NCBI GenBank assembly: GCA_018340805.1
Contig: JACMZG010001913.1
Coordinates: 36,493,882-36,557,881 of the forward strand
Direction: 5' to 3'
DNA length: 64,000 nt
Source: Microvelia longipes
Lineage: Eukaryota > Arthropoda > Insecta > Hemiptera > Veliidae
The position numbers were made by a program, and so were the translations under genes. Below the pieces are notes generated by a model. The model did no database searches and was not told where the DNA came from. It saw only the letters and a program-made list of their open reading frames with translations. Of the stretch, positions 36,440-48,439 are shown piece by piece. The first letter of the stretch is position 1. The number at the start of each line of letters is the position of its first letter.

Positions 36440-36720
36440 ATATCCTAAGAGTGAGCGTGAATGGAGTCCATTATAAATATTGAAAGATAAGAAATCTCGC
36501 CACAAAATTCAGATAAGTCTTGTGGAAGTCTTCCACAAAAGTCAGACTAGTCAGAAAAGTCTGACTCTCATATCTAATAAAAAACTTAGACTCCCTTTTT
36601 TTCTTCTTTACATCTTAACGGTTATGCACTGATGATGGCCTCTAGTTAGGTTGAAAGCGCTTTGCTAATAAAGTTTCATTTTGTGGAGAGATTTATTTTC
36701 TTTTATTATATATACAAATT
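36440..36720 (+). mobile_element. Penelope-like element tail
   Basis: It begins near CCTAAGAGTGAGCGTGAATG and runs through a hammerhead-like motif (36626-36665) to an AT-rich end with TTGTGGAGAGATTTATTTTC. The same GTGGAGAG..TTATT end occurs in inverse at 56046-56165 and 60060-60125. No coding part remains. Confidence 0.6.
36622..36671 (+). ncRNA. Hammerhead-ribozyme-like motif
   Basis: Stem I GCA (36626-36628) pairs with TGC (36663-36665), with a further TTAT/ATAA outer pairing. The core CTGATGA is followed by one T, then stem II GGCCT-CTAGTT-AGGTT, GAAA, the palindromic stem III AGCGCT, and T as the cleavage-site base. The unpaired T before stem II is non-canonical. Confidence 0.5.
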
Positions 36721-36734
36721 TAGGTACAAACGAA

Positions 36735-37313
36735 AATTAAATAAAAATACAATCAGGATTTTGCTGTCCGGAAAATATTCTACTTATGACGTCATTAACC
36801 CACTATAATGACAGCGAAATTCTTAAAACGCAGAAAGATGTTTCGATTGGATTGAGCTTTGGCACGCATGTTGCCATGTATGAGAAACTATGCGATAAGT
36901 TTCATCTCATTATCAGCATTAGTTTAATTTGTATCATATGACTTGTGTATGTTTTTTTTAAATTGTAAAAACTCGGGAAATAATACAATAAAGTTGAAAT
37001 TTGGCACAAATGTATACATTTACGTAAAAAATAAGAAGACTATGTTTCGTTTCAATACGACAAGTATATCTATGATTTTTGTTGGACCATTAAAGTCAAG
37101 CTGTATCGAGTATGGTCAGTGCCTGTATGGGAGACTGCTGGGAGTGAAACGGATTAAATTACTGCCTGAGGACGAGAGAAGCGAGTCCAAAGAGGTGTTA
37201 AGATAAATTGAATGACTTGTATACTTTGAGGTCGAGCAAAGCGAGTCCGAAGTAGGGAGGATGAGCGTAGCAAATTCGTTATCAGGAAAAGTTGCAAAGT
37301 ACCCCGTACCCAT
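36735..37313 (+). mobile_element. 5S-containing dispersed repeat, head-truncated
   Basis: It has TATGACGTCATTAACCC near 36787, GGCACGCATG, the 5S-like segment 37094-37142 (CAGTGCCTGTATGGGAGACT), two GAGGACGAG..GCGAGTCC repeats, and a GTACCCCGTACCC end. Confidence 0.85.
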
Positions 37314-37654
37314 TATTTTCCTTTACTTTTCTAATAGATTACAAAAAGCTGTTAGTGAAGAGTGAAATTGAGCCGGTTCATCGCCTCCAGAAAGTATTCT
37401 TTATAAATATGATAATAACAGACATAAAGTTTATAGAAATAATAGACAGTATCTGATGTTGAGTATGATGTTCCGTTATAATAGCTACATTAAATCCCTC
37501 GTTTTATCTACTAACCTAGATATTACACCAACAAATTTACTCTTATGAGTATTTGAAATCTTCGTCGCGTTTAAATTTTATTGTAAATTAATTATTGTAA
37601 TTAATGAATGTAAATAATTTGTAATATTTAAGGACATTGAACAGAGTAAGTATA

Positions 37655-37819
37655 AATCGGGTAGGGGGTACTCGTAACATTTTCAACAAAAACCGTAGAT
37701 ATCCTTGCCGTATTGAAACGAACCTTTGTACACCTATTTGTTAATGTAATAAAGGTATATAGTTGAACCGAACTTCAACTGAATTTAATTATTTTTCGAT
37801 TTGTAACAATTTAAAAAAA
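37655..37819 (-). mobile_element. Internally deleted piece of the 5S family
   Basis: It starts with the GGGTAGGGGGTACTCG tail, jumps directly to the AAAACCGTAGATATCCTTGC internal segment and stops, lacking the 5S part. It abuts the next copy in the same orientation. Confidence 0.65.
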
Positions 37820-38606
37820 ATCGGGTACGGGGTACCTCGGTACTTTTCTTCGTTACATCGGATTCGCTACGCTCATCCTCCTAACTTCGGACTCGCTTCG
37901 CTCTTCCTCAGAATATACAAATCGTCAAATATATGTTGCAACACCTTTTCGGTCTCGCTTCGCTCGTCCTTAGATGGTAAATACATCCATTTCATTTTTA
38001 GCGGTCACCCGTACAGCACTGACCACGCTCAATGCTTCTTAACTGTTTATGATTCAACATAAATCATGGATATACTTGTCATAGTGACACAAAACTTGGT
38101 GTACTAATTTATTACGTAAAGATACATACATGTACCGAATTTCAAATCAATTAGATGTTTTTTAGTTTTTTTACATTTTTTTTTAAAAAACGTACACAAG
38201 TCATTCAATAAAAATTGAACTAATGCTGATAATGAAATGAAAATTGACACATATGTTAGTCTTATTCATGATTCATACGTGCCAAATCTCAAATTGATCG
38301 GAACATTTTTCCGCGTTTTATGTTTTTTCGATTGCGGGTTAATGACGTCATAAAAATATTTTCTGAATAGCACAACTTTACTTATAGACTGATTTGTTTT
38401 TACATTGTTTAAACTCTTTAGCATAAATGCTGTAGGACTTACGATGATAACACACACACACATACAGTCAGACAACTTTGTGAAAACCCACTCAGAAGGT
38501 CTTAATAATATATATACCGTCTATAATAATTGATACACCGGTTTCGGATTTTTCGCAAACACAATACTTTTCCTATATACCTAAGGTGTAAATAAGGCAA
38601 AGTAAA
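37820..38606 (-). mobile_element. 5S-containing dispersed repeat, full length
   Basis: The best complete copy: tail ATCGGGTACGGGGTACCTCG, two copies of CGGACTCGCTTCGCTC-type words, the 5S-like segment 38000-38044, TGACGTCAT near 38343, a (CA)n run, and head CTTTTCCTATATACCTAAGG. About 790 bp; no protein. Confidence 0.88.
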
Positions 38607-38639
38607 AATGTATAAAATTCATTTGATTTTAAAGTCATT

Positions 38640-38860
38640 GTATACTGATGAGATTGGTAATTTGATAATGAGATGAAACTTAGTACGTATGTTTGTCTTA
38701 TAAGGTTGAGCTATAACAGGGAGCTACGATGATAAACCAGACACACACTCACACATACAGACAGACAACTTTGTAAACATCACTTAGGAGGTCCAAAATA
38801 ATCTCTGAAACGAATAATTTAGGTGACGTCCCAGTTTCGGATTTCTGTTTTTGTTCGTAG
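38640..38860 (-). mobile_element. Head fragment of the 5S family
   Basis: It matches the non-5S half: GATAATGAGATGAAACTTAG, CACACATACAGACAGACAAC, GTGACGTCCCAGTTTCGGAT. Confidence 0.6.
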
Positions 38861-39710
38861 ACTAATTTTTTTCGTTTTTAAAAGGTGTTTTAATTGACAA
38901 TTTTTGTGTGTTTATTTGTAAAGCTTTTACATTTTTGAGTAAAAGTGTGAAGCTATGGATGAATTCAATGACGACGATAATATGGAGTTAATAGGACGTT
39001 TTTTTTTCAATTAAGTATATAGCGCAGTTTATTTAATGAGTGCTACCTCAAAAAAAATAGTGTATGCCATTCGGCTGAGAATGTCTTTATGTCTTGGCAA
39101 TTTTTGACCATTAGTTCTCTTTATTATTCTTATTTATTTTTGCGAAGTTTTAAATTGTTTATATTTTATTTTTGTGAATATGTTAGGACATTTTTAGGGA
39201 TACTCCCCCACCTCCCAAAAAAGTAGCCCTTTAAACTTGCATCACAGCTGCGATTGCAGTGGACCAAAACGTGTCCCATTTTTCATGCTTTCGTTATTAT
39301 CTTGGTAGGAATACTAAATATCGAAAAGTTTAAAATAAAAATTTAAAGTTTAGTGAATTGTCTAAAAGTAAGTTTCAATTGGTTAACTTTCTATTTCAAA
39401 TCGTTCAAAATGGATTTAAAGTAAAAAATGAACTATATTTTTATTTTTTACTATGCACACAAACAAATATTGTCGCGATAATATTCCGTATTCATGCCAT
39501 TACTCAACGGAGAATCGATCAAACATAATGTGTTTTGACGTAGTGAACTAAAGAACAAATGATTCCCTAAATTACAGCTTTAGGTTAATTATAGCCGCTA
39601 AGCACTGGTCTGATAAATTTTTATTTTGACGAAAAACCGAATTTCAATATCATATTTGAAACGGCTACTGTCCCGACAATTAATGAAGAGATCAAAAATA
39701 AAAAAAAATC

Positions 39711-39868
39711 TGGCGTGGTGGTCCGCATGTCAGGCGAATTTCCTTTGGATGCGTGTTTCCGTGCTTAACAACAATCCTGGTTGGAATGATAATTTTTATA
39801 GTTTTATACATTACATAAGTTTACAACTACTATATAAATACCAGTTACTCATTGTCAAGGACTGCTCG
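39711..39868 (+). mobile_element. SINE-like unit D, copy 1
   Basis: It starts TGGCGTGGTGGTCCGCATGT, which fits a pol III box A, and matches 48971-49121 over GGTCCGCAGGTCGGGCGAAT-type sequence and the final CTCGTAACTCA. No clear box B. Confidence 0.45.
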
Positions 39869-40069
39869 TAACTCATTTTGTCTGTATTTTCCAAAGGAAA
39901 TACGCGTAATTATCTAGTTAGTTATACAAAACTATGCCTTTAAAATTAGAAGTACGCACAATTATTTGCACTAGTTTAAAGATTAGTTACTTATCTTTAA
40001 GCTTAGTCAGTTATCTTTAAAGGTTTTGCGCATTTCCTTTGAAAAATACAGACAAAATGAGTTACGAAA
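39867..40069. repeat. Short TIR element within the fold-back
   Basis: CGTAACTCATTTTGTCTGTA at the left is mirrored by TACAGACAAAATGAGTTACG at the right; the arms reach about 38 bp around a 120-bp centre. Confidence 0.85.
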
Positions 40070-41105
40070 TATTAATCCGTTCGAAAGATAGAGTATTTAA
40101 AGCCGAGGGAGTTATGGAAATAAACTCCCGAGGCTAAGCGGAGGGAGGCGATTGCGAGGGGGGACTTACAAGGTGCATACAAGATTTTATCTCCTGACAA
40201 TGATTTTATTTTAATTCGTTTAGTTGTGTTTTATTCTATTTTTTGGGTCAAACCCCTTTATAAATTTTGTTCCTGCTGCCCCCAAACAATTAAAAAAAAA
40301 TTGTATTGCTCCAAATTACTTCTTTTAACCTAAAACGGATTTTTAGCCAATATAAATTTTATCGGCTCCTCCTAATAAATTTTGGGGGTGCCACCACCGG
40401 GAAAATTACATAATTGATCGGTCGCCTGTATAAATTTAGCGAATCCCACTCCCCTAAAAATTGATATAATTGCCTCTATTAAAAATAGGGAACTCTTTTT
40501 CTCCCTTAGGAGTGAAAAATGCTTCTTAACTCCCTAAAACTTAGTCAATAAACTTTACATTATACACCGTCTGGAGATAAATTTTATTTTTATTCCCAGG
40601 AGACTTTTTTCTAATGGTATCTAGAAGAAAATGGAAGAGGAAACATTTATAGAGCAGTTTTTTCATTCTTTTTAATTTTAAATTCCGTTTTCTCGTCAAA
40701 AGAAAAATCTGCTAGGCCAGTGCTCTGCGGCTGTGATAAACTGAAAGCTTTATTAGGGGTAATAACTTGATCCGTAGCTGACTACAACATATCCAGAAAA
40801 ATCATACCGTTTGATCTATTTTCCGTTGAGTTATGGCAATTAAACTTTTCTTAACGGGTTGAAACAGAGAGTATACCAATAGTAACTTATCTTTAGACAA
40901 TTTACTTAGCTTCAAATTATATTTGCAAAAATTTTCTATATTTTGTAATCCTACCAAGATATTAACGAAAACATGAAAAATTAGACAAGTTTTGATCCTC
41001 TACGAGCGCAGCTGTGATGCTAAGTCAAGGGACTTTTTTGGGGGTTAGTCCTAAACTTGTCCTATCAAATTCTCAAAATAAAAATTTCAATAATTTAAAG
41101 TACGC

Positions 41106-42600
41106 AAAAAACCGTTTATTGACTATACCTTTTTTTCTTTTTTTATAACATTATTGATTATTGCTTACAATAAATAGGATATCAGTGACCTGGCAGATTT
41201 GATAGGAGAAATCACCCAGTGGTGATACTCCTTGGTGTGGTTATTGACTATATGGTTATTTAGCGAATTTTCATTATGAAAATTACGTTTATGAGATCGT
41301 TTTTCTTAGGACGTAGGAAAGTCTTCGTCGTAAAAGACATGCCTATTTATCGTCCTAATCTATTCTTCCAGTCGTAACCTGTCTTGTATCTAGCTTCTAG
41401 TGGAAGTACTGTGTCCTCTACTCTTCCTTTTCACGTAGATAGACCGTGGCGTAGACGCCATCAGTGCAATCTAGATTCATCCTCATTGTTGGAAAACTAT
41501 AATGACATGCAATTTATATCACAATGATCGGAACACTTTCCCGATAAACACCTTCAATAACAATTTTGAGTTTTTCTTAACAAAACTAATAGTCTGTTTA
41601 AAAAATCGTTATTCATAAAACCAATGCAAGTAAAACTGTTAAAATAAAATGGTTCAAACTATTTTTTTTTCTAATAGAAATGGTTCATAACAAAACCCAT
41701 TAGTTTAAAATTAAAAGAGGAAAATGGTTATCAAATGCTCAGCAAAGTGGGTTAAGGTCCTAAAATTTTGAATTTCTCAACAGCTCGATTAGACCAAAAA
41801 GTTTGGCCGTAGAAACCTAGATAAACCGGTATCAGGTTGTCTTTTTTAAGACTCTATGAAGAATTGCTATTAAAAGTAGCTTTTGCATCTGAAATGGATA
41901 ATTCTGTTATATTAAGGTTTAGGCGAGGGAAATTAAAAAACGTAAAACAATAATCACATCAATTAATAAATATTCTTTAGTTTATTTACAATTAGCTTAA
42001 AAATAAACATATTTTAGGCACAGTGAGTTTACCTAGTGGAAGTTCAGTACCAATATATTACAAAAACTTACTTTTATTGTAAAAAAATAAGTTCAGAGGC
42101 CTGTTTTTGAAACTTCTTTCGACATAATTCAGCTGTTACAAATAATTTTTAAGAACTTCTCATAACAGTAAGTTACTGAAAACTTGTTTGGGATACCGAA
42201 ATTGTTACATAAATAGGTTCCAGTTCTCGGAAATGAAAATTAAAGTGGAAGAATTATCTGTCAAATTTATAAACTCAGAATTAAAAGGGGTTAAAACGTA
42301 ACACGTCATTGAAATCGCTTTTATTTTATTAGTTTAGGCTGGAAAAATAATTTTGACTTCTCATGTATTCATTTCTTTTAACTAACTTCTCTTTACCTTG
42401 TTATGAGGGATGATTTGGCTTGAAAATGAAGCATCAATAAAACCTATTATTATTATTATCGCTATTTCAAGTCGTCGAGTTCAAATCTTACAAGTCAAAT
42501 CTTCAAAGTTTTTTTTGTTTACCACATTTCATTTGTCATTTGATGTTTGCATATTTTTAACCGTCCAATAATTTTGATTTTATAATATTTTTAGTCTTCA
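41106..42600. other. Intergenic sequence, no gene seen
   Basis: AT-rich. At 42400-42460 a (TTA)n end preceded by GAAGCATCAATAAAACC looks like a LINE or Penelope tail. No exons recognised. Confidence 0.5.
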
Positions 42601-42639
42601 GTTATTTTTTTATTTAAGGTCAACGAAAGTTATACAAAG

Positions 42640-42960
42640 TTTGTCATCTAATGTTATTGTATTTTAAGTTATCCATTAAATTTGTCATCTGATGTTATTG
42701 TATTTTAAGTCATCCATTAAATTTTTCATCTGATGTTATTGTTTTTTAAGTCTTCCATTAAATTTGTCATCTGATGTTAATGTATTTTAAGTCATCCATT
42801 GAATTTGTCATTTGTTTTTACTGTATTTTAAGTCCTCTATTGAATTTGTCATTTGTTTTTATCGTATTTTAAATCCTCTATTTAATTTGTCATTTGTTGT
42901 TATTGTATTGTAAGTCATCAACAAAATTCATTCGATGTTTTCGTACTTTTAGCCGTCCAA
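42640..42960. repeat. 41-bp tandem array, about 8 units
   Basis: The unit TTTGTCATCTGATGTTATTG, then TATTTTAAGTCATCCATTAAA. Units diverge progressively to the right, and further degraded units are recognisable at about 42500-42640 and 43150-43400. Confidence 0.92.
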
Positions 42961-43009
42961 TAATTTTGGTTTTATTATATCTTTAGTCTTCCGTTATTTT
43001 GTTATATAA

Positions 43010-43160
43010 TGATAGGGGATGTGGAAGAGCAGGGTGCACCCTGAACATCTCCCTTTTTTTAAATTAAATTAAATATTAAATAATAGACTAATACAAACCA
43101 TTGTATGTATACTCTAACAGGAAATAAATGATTTTTATTTATTTATTTATTTATTTATAT
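43010..43160 (+). mobile_element. LINE-type 3' tail with (ATTT)n end
   Basis: GGGATGTGGAAGAGCAGGGT followed by a CAGGGTGCACCCTG palindrome, an A-rich region, and ATAAATGATTTTTATTTATT repeats. It interrupts the 41-bp array. Confidence 0.5.
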
Positions 43161-43593
43161 CGTATTTTCTGTCGTTTAAAAGTCGTTATTTGGCGTATTT
43201 AGGTCACCGATTAAATTTGTCAGTTGATGATTTTGTATTTACAGCCATTTAAAATTATGTATTTCATATGATCGTATTTTCAGTCGTCTAGATCTTTTTA
43301 TGTTTTTGTATTTTAAGTCATCTATTAAATTTTTAATTTTATGTTTTTGTATTTGCATGTATCTAAGTTCATTAAGTTATAAAAGGATCCCCTAAATTTG
43401 TATTACTTTCAAAGTTGTTAATGTTTTTCGAAGTAAGACGTATAATCAGATCTCGTGAGCCATTAAGAACTAGTTCAAATAATTCGATAATAATTTAACG
43501 TTTAGTTTATAAGGTACCAAAAATATATATAAAATTAAGAAGTAAACAACAATAATAACCTTTGAAGATAATAAACTTCTTAGGCTTTCGCGG

Positions 43594-43890
43594 TTATTTT
43601 TATGAAGATTTAGGTTTTCCGGTGGTAACCACGTCAATATAGGTGAAGAATCCAACGTTTCATTTCTACTGTAGGAGGCATCATCAGGGATGTAGGACAT
43701 CATGGATTAAAAAACGCAATGCTTTACAAAACTAACCTGAACTGAACTGTTCAGATTTGTAGAGCATTGAGTTTTTTCTAGATATCCTACATCCCTGAAG
43801 ATGGATCTTACAGTGGAAGCGTAACGTCGGATTCTTCATCTATATAGACGCGGCCACCACCGGAAGACTTAAATCTTCACAACCTATGAA
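43594..43890. mobile_element. Head-to-head pair of hammerhead-bearing tails
   Basis: Two inverted copies (about 43594-43715 and 43745-43890). The - copy carries CTGATGA at 43681-43687, GAAA, then CGTT, with stem I ATCC/GGAT. The + copy carries CTGAAGA at 43795, GTAA, then CGTC, with stem I ATCC/GGAT (43791-43794, 43829-43832). The motif cores are therefore degenerate in different places. A - strand frame across it is not a gene. Confidence 0.6.
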
Positions 43891-44254
43891 GATTTCTCAG
43901 CTGCTGGTTGCAATATTTAGCGCTAGCTTAACCATTTGAATTTTTTTAAAAAAGTTGTAGGAGTTGGTTTTTAATTCGTGAGTCTCTTTAAAATGTATAA
44001 ACAATCCTTCTATGTATTGAGGGAATGTATGTTCTAAATAGTTAATGGAGACAATTTTCCTTTAGAGGACCCTGTCTTCTACTGAAGACATGGTCCTCTA
44101 GGGGCAAGAATGGCCCTGTTAAGAATAATTGGATAAGCCTTGTCTAAAACTAAGGCTGAGGAGCGGGAGTCGAAAAAAAATTGTTCGACTCCGCCATCCT
44201 GTTTAATAGGCACTTAAAATAGTTTTTACTATTTACAATTCCGGAAACCCAAAT

Positions 44255-44613
44255 TCACTGGTAGTGATAATGACCCTGATTAACATTTTGGTCGATACGA
44301 TGGTTTGCATATCTGCTTGAATGTAGAGATGATAGTGCTGAAGCTCCCAATGCTAGCATGCTGAACAATAATGCTTTACTTGTGGCTAACGCAATACCAC
44401 CGAGTGCAGGTAAGATAACAAATTTCAGCATCGCTAATCCAATAACTAGAGGAATCAAATGTCGTCTCTTCTTGTGATGAAAATGCCCTAAAAAGTAAAA
44501 AATATGTTTTATATTTATTTATTATATTTTCATAAAAGAATAATTATATTTATTGATTATAATAGATGTTTAGAATGCAGAATGATAAAACAATGTAAGA
44601 TGGTTTGCAATAT

Positions 44614-44669
<56 letters not shown>

Positions 44670-44683
44670 ATATATATATAATA

Positions 44684-44723
<40 letters not shown>

Positions 44724-46954
44724 TATATATATAATGAGTATATCTATTCATTTTGCACAGAAACGGAAGATTGGACAATAAACGAGGATCAGCTACCAAT
44801 AAGTACTTGAAAACAGAATAGGCAAAGGCGGCTATTAAAAAAAAAATGATAAAAGAATGATGACAAATGAATATTAAGTTGCTGACGGTATAATCCTATG
44901 CTTTAACTTCAATTTTCAATTGAAGGGGGAAACAATTTTCTCCCTTGGGAGTGAAAAGTGCTTCTTTACTTTCTAAAAACAAGTCAATATACTTTACATT
45001 ATATACCGTCAAGAGATAAAACTGGTTTAAGGCTGCACTATACTAAATGATGAACTACATTTAAGATCCTAAAACACCGAATTCTGAAGATCTTAATTTT
45101 CAACGTTATGCATTTTTGCATTGCACCCGTGTATTGAACATTAATATATCTATTTTCAAAAAGGGGTCTTTTACTGTTGAGAGATTCAAGTAACTTTTAC
45201 TGATTCATGGTAATATTTTATGAAGCTGCACATTATTTTAATTAATAAGCATTAATAGTCATACCCAAGAGCATTTATACAAATTGAATAGGACATCATT
45301 CTATGTTATAAATTGGATTAAGCCTTATTTTATTTTTTTAAGTAATGGTAAATACTGCCATAGGCATTAAATTTTACCTTATTAATGAATAGCAACATTT
45401 TCAGATTCTTGGACACGTAAACTTTGTTTTTTTAAGCTACGAACTCGGATCAATTATGTTATTACTCGTCATATCGTTACAAACAGTGGCGGACTGAGCC
45501 AAAAGGGCCCAAAGTGGGTTAGGCTAATAAGCCAAATTCATGTGCAGTTACCAACTTTATTGTATGGTTTCCAGTTATTTCGACTTTTTAGTTAAGTATA
45601 AAAAACAGTCCCAACCAGTTTCATTCAGAAACCAAGTTAATGACGTCACAATCAATAATTTAATAGAATCAATAATAGAAAAAGATTATTCTAATAATCT
45701 TAAGATTATTCTAATAATCTTAAGATTATTCTAATAATCTTAAAATTATTAGAATAATCTTGTGTAGGCCCGCTAAAAAAGTCTGGTTCTTAGTCCATGC
45801 ATTTTAGTCGTGTGAATCATATCATCGTTAGTACTAACCTCAATTATTGAGGGTTTAATCCTAAATATTTTTTTCTCTCTGAGTTTGCAAGGTTTTATAC
45901 TCATAACATTTTAAACTATCATTTAAAAACGTTCTTAGAAATTCTTTTATTCAAAATTTCTATTATTTTTTTTTAATTATCCTCTTTAAACATAAAGAGG
46001 ATTATTTTAGGACTAGATTTTATAGATTATTTTATAGGAATATATTTGTACAATATTTTCCAAATTTAGTTTTGCCGTAAATCCTGTTTTGTGTTTACAA
46101 AAAGGGAACATTATTTCATTTATTCATTAATACACATCCACATCCTTACGCGAACAAAGAAAACAATCATATCTAGGTCCTAGAGGGGAAGACATTCTGG
46201 GTAAAAAAGTTAGTGTAACATATTTGATATTTCAATGCTTTTCCAAGGTATGGAGTATGAAAGAAAAAAGTGCAAATTTGTTAATTATGGAAAAAACCGT
46301 ACATGGTCTACCTTTAGCCGATTCCAAATCCTGCCTGGGAATCATGTAGGGATTGATATAAGGTGAATATCCCATCATGCTTCTAAGCATCGGTACAACT
46401 CTCGTCGAGAAACAATCTAACGTGTAACCAGTCCACAAACAATCATAAGCTCTGGTCACCATCAACCACAAATCACCACCTATTCCACGATCATTTATAT
46501 CTGTTGAATTATCAATGGATGTTAAATTTGATTCATCAATTTGTTGGGTTTCTTCACCAATTCGATCAATATCTTCTGGTTTAAACAGTTTTTCATTAGT
46601 TTCTGGTGAGATAAATTCATCCGATTCTTCTACTGCTGATCTTCCCTCAGGATAATCGGTTGTTTCTTCTTCACTTTCTTCTTCTTCGACGTTTTGATAC
46701 ATTTGTGGTATTGGTAACTTTTCATACTCATCTGTTTGTTGCCATTCTTGATTTGCTGACGATTCCGTAGTCTTAGGCAAAGTAGCTGATAACAAATTTT
46801 GCGTTGTAAGTTCTTCCTTGTGTGTAAGCGCTACAGGTAACAACTCCATCGGTTCTTGGTAATACTCAGGCTCTTTTATCATATTCTTTGTTAATATTCT
46901 TAAAGAACTCACTACACTGACACTAAATAATAATAAAACGAACGACGTGGACAT
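44255..46954 (-). CDS. Osiris-like protein B, 2 exons, long acidic insert
   Basis: Exons 46954-46312 and 44487-44255 join in phase to 291 residues. Signal peptide about 1-17; then a long, acidic, low-complexity region (residues 25-155) with VEEEESEEETTDYPEG; then GGDLWLMVTRAYDCLWTGYT with the two cysteines C172 and C181. The second exon has a basic HHKKRRH, a hydrophobic LIPLVIGLAMLKFVILPALG segment, then ATSKALLFSMLALGASALSS and a His/Tyr/Asn-rich tail ending GHYHYQ. This order matches the Osiris plan, but the acidic N-terminal insert is unusual and the AQxLAYxxY motif is absent. Same strand as A and C. A divergent family member is the best reading. Confidence 0.77.
44612..44737. repeat. (AT)n microsatellite in Osiris B intron
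   Basis: About 125 bp of TA with scattered TAATA phase changes, 125 bases from the exon 2 acceptor. Confidence 0.95.
44934..45022. repeat. Dispersed 90-bp repeat, two copies
   Basis: It matches 40490-40578: TTCTCCCTT.GGAGTGAAAA, GCTTCTT.ACT, CTTTACATTATA.ACCGTC, GAGATAAA. Unknown type. Confidence 0.7.
45683..45762. repeat. Tandem near-palindromes, 20-bp unit
   Basis: AAGATTATTCTAATAATCTT, itself a 9-bp stem with a 2-base loop, is repeated three times and followed by a diverged, inverted version. It lies in the Osiris B intron. Confidence 0.85.
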
Positions 46955-46998
46955 GTCTGTTGTCTGAACACGAGTCTCAATACATTTGTTATCTACTT

Positions 46999-47007
46999 CT
47001 ATATATA
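46999..47007 (-). promoter_or_regulatory. Possible TATA box of Osiris B
   Basis: TATATATAG on the - strand, 45 bases upstream of ATG 46954, with a TTCAGAC initiator-like word between. Spacing to the initiator (about 40) is a little long. Confidence 0.45.
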
Positions 47008-47009
47008 AG

Positions 47010-48228
47010 ATAATTTTGTATTTCGTTGCTTAGGATAATAAGTCATTACTTTCCTCCATTGTCTCTGAGTTAACTTCATTGAAGTATGCACTTTTAATAT
47101 AACCAAGTTAAGTAGACCATACTGTTTTTGATTTTCTTTTCGTGAGTTCGAGGATTGACCACTTTCGTTTGATTACTATAGTAATTTTATTATTTTAAAA
47201 CAATAAAAAATTATTTAAAAATGGAAAATAAGATTTTTCAATATAAATGTTAACGTTTATTAAATTCAGGGTTTCACTTTCTTATATTGATAAATTAAAC
47301 ATTATCAATGTGCTGATGATAAACGTGTTACTCTCAAAACTTTTTAAAACTATTTTATTAATGAATAAATAACAATTGCAGTTAATGATTTTGAGTGTCC
47401 AAATTTAGAGAAAACGTAGAAAAAGCCTCCACTAAAATGTTAAATATGTTAACAGAGTCAGCTTTCTATAATAAATTATCAGCGCTTACCAACAGATAAG
47501 GCATGAAGCATGTATTTCATGTTTACATTATAATATTTTATGTAAATTTTACTTTATAAAATAAATAAATATAGCCGTAAATAAAAGAATAGTAATACGA
47601 ATATAAAAAGATCATCACTTATTTATAAAATATTTCAAAAAAAAATATTTCATAAGTTGCATGTTAGTAATAAGTTCAATGCATCAAACATTTTCTTTTA
47701 AAAATGCAAGTCTCCAGTGTCAAATAAATTCCACTCGGTCTTTTAGAGTTTGGTACAAAAAATAGTCCTAATTGAATGTATTATAATGAAAAATGTATGG
47801 CAACATTCCCTAAATCTTTTATTAAACCCTGACCAACGGCCTTCGAAAAACTCTGGTAAGAAAAGTCGTTGAGACATGCTGTCTAATGGTAGTAGAATGA
47901 TGAAACACATGTTATCTTATTCAGTAGCCACTAGTATTACTTTCTTCATTTGTGCCAACAATTTAGAGAAAATCATCGATGACTAAGCCAAGAGAAAAAC
48001 CGTTCATGAAAAATTAAATTTTGCGTCGACCTATCACATATGTATATTTTAAAAGCACTTAAAGACGAAAAAGTTAAGGACTACAGTTATTAAAACTGAT
48101 AAATAAATGCGAAGCTGCTGACGGTGATGATAAAAAAGGCTCTGACCCGCAGATTATGACCAGGCATGGAGAGTTAAACGATCCGTTTCAAAGGTCCCTG
48201 ATCACAAAAAATACGTTTTACAAAAATT
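47010..48228. other. Intergenic sequence, no gene seen
   Basis: AT-rich sequence between Osiris B and C; no repeat matched and no coding support. Confidence 0.5.
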
Positions 48229-48243
48229 ATGTATATAATATAT

Positions 48244-48288
<45 letters not shown>

Positions 48289-48302
48289 ATATATATATAT
48301 AT
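48229..48302. repeat. (AT)n microsatellite
   Basis: About 70 bp of TA with several AATA interruptions. Confidence 0.95.
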
Positions 48303-48439
48303 GCTTATCTGCATATCTTACCCATATCTGGTAAACACGGTATCTTTCGAATGGATAAATAATTTGTAATCAAACTTGGTGCGAAAATCATCATAGGTAG
48401 GACACAAACCCTATTGAAAACAAGGTTGTTATAACGTCA

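Larger units (their letters stand above)
39142..41105. mobile_element. Large imperfect fold-back, about 1.96 kb
   Basis: The left arm (39142 to about 39655) and right arm (about 40675-41105) pair over several hundred bases: GCATCACAGCTGCG with CGCAGCTGTGATGC, ATTATCTTGGTAGGA with TCCTACCAAGATATT, AGCACTGGTCTGATAAATTT with its complement near 40715, and CTCCCAAAAAAGT with ACTTTTTTGGGGG. The centre holds a SINE-like unit and a smaller inverted repeat. No transposase seen. Confidence 0.75.

Noticed and set aside
44557..44799. Frame rich in Tyr-Ile
   Set aside because: Translation of the (AT)n microsatellite in the Osiris B intron.
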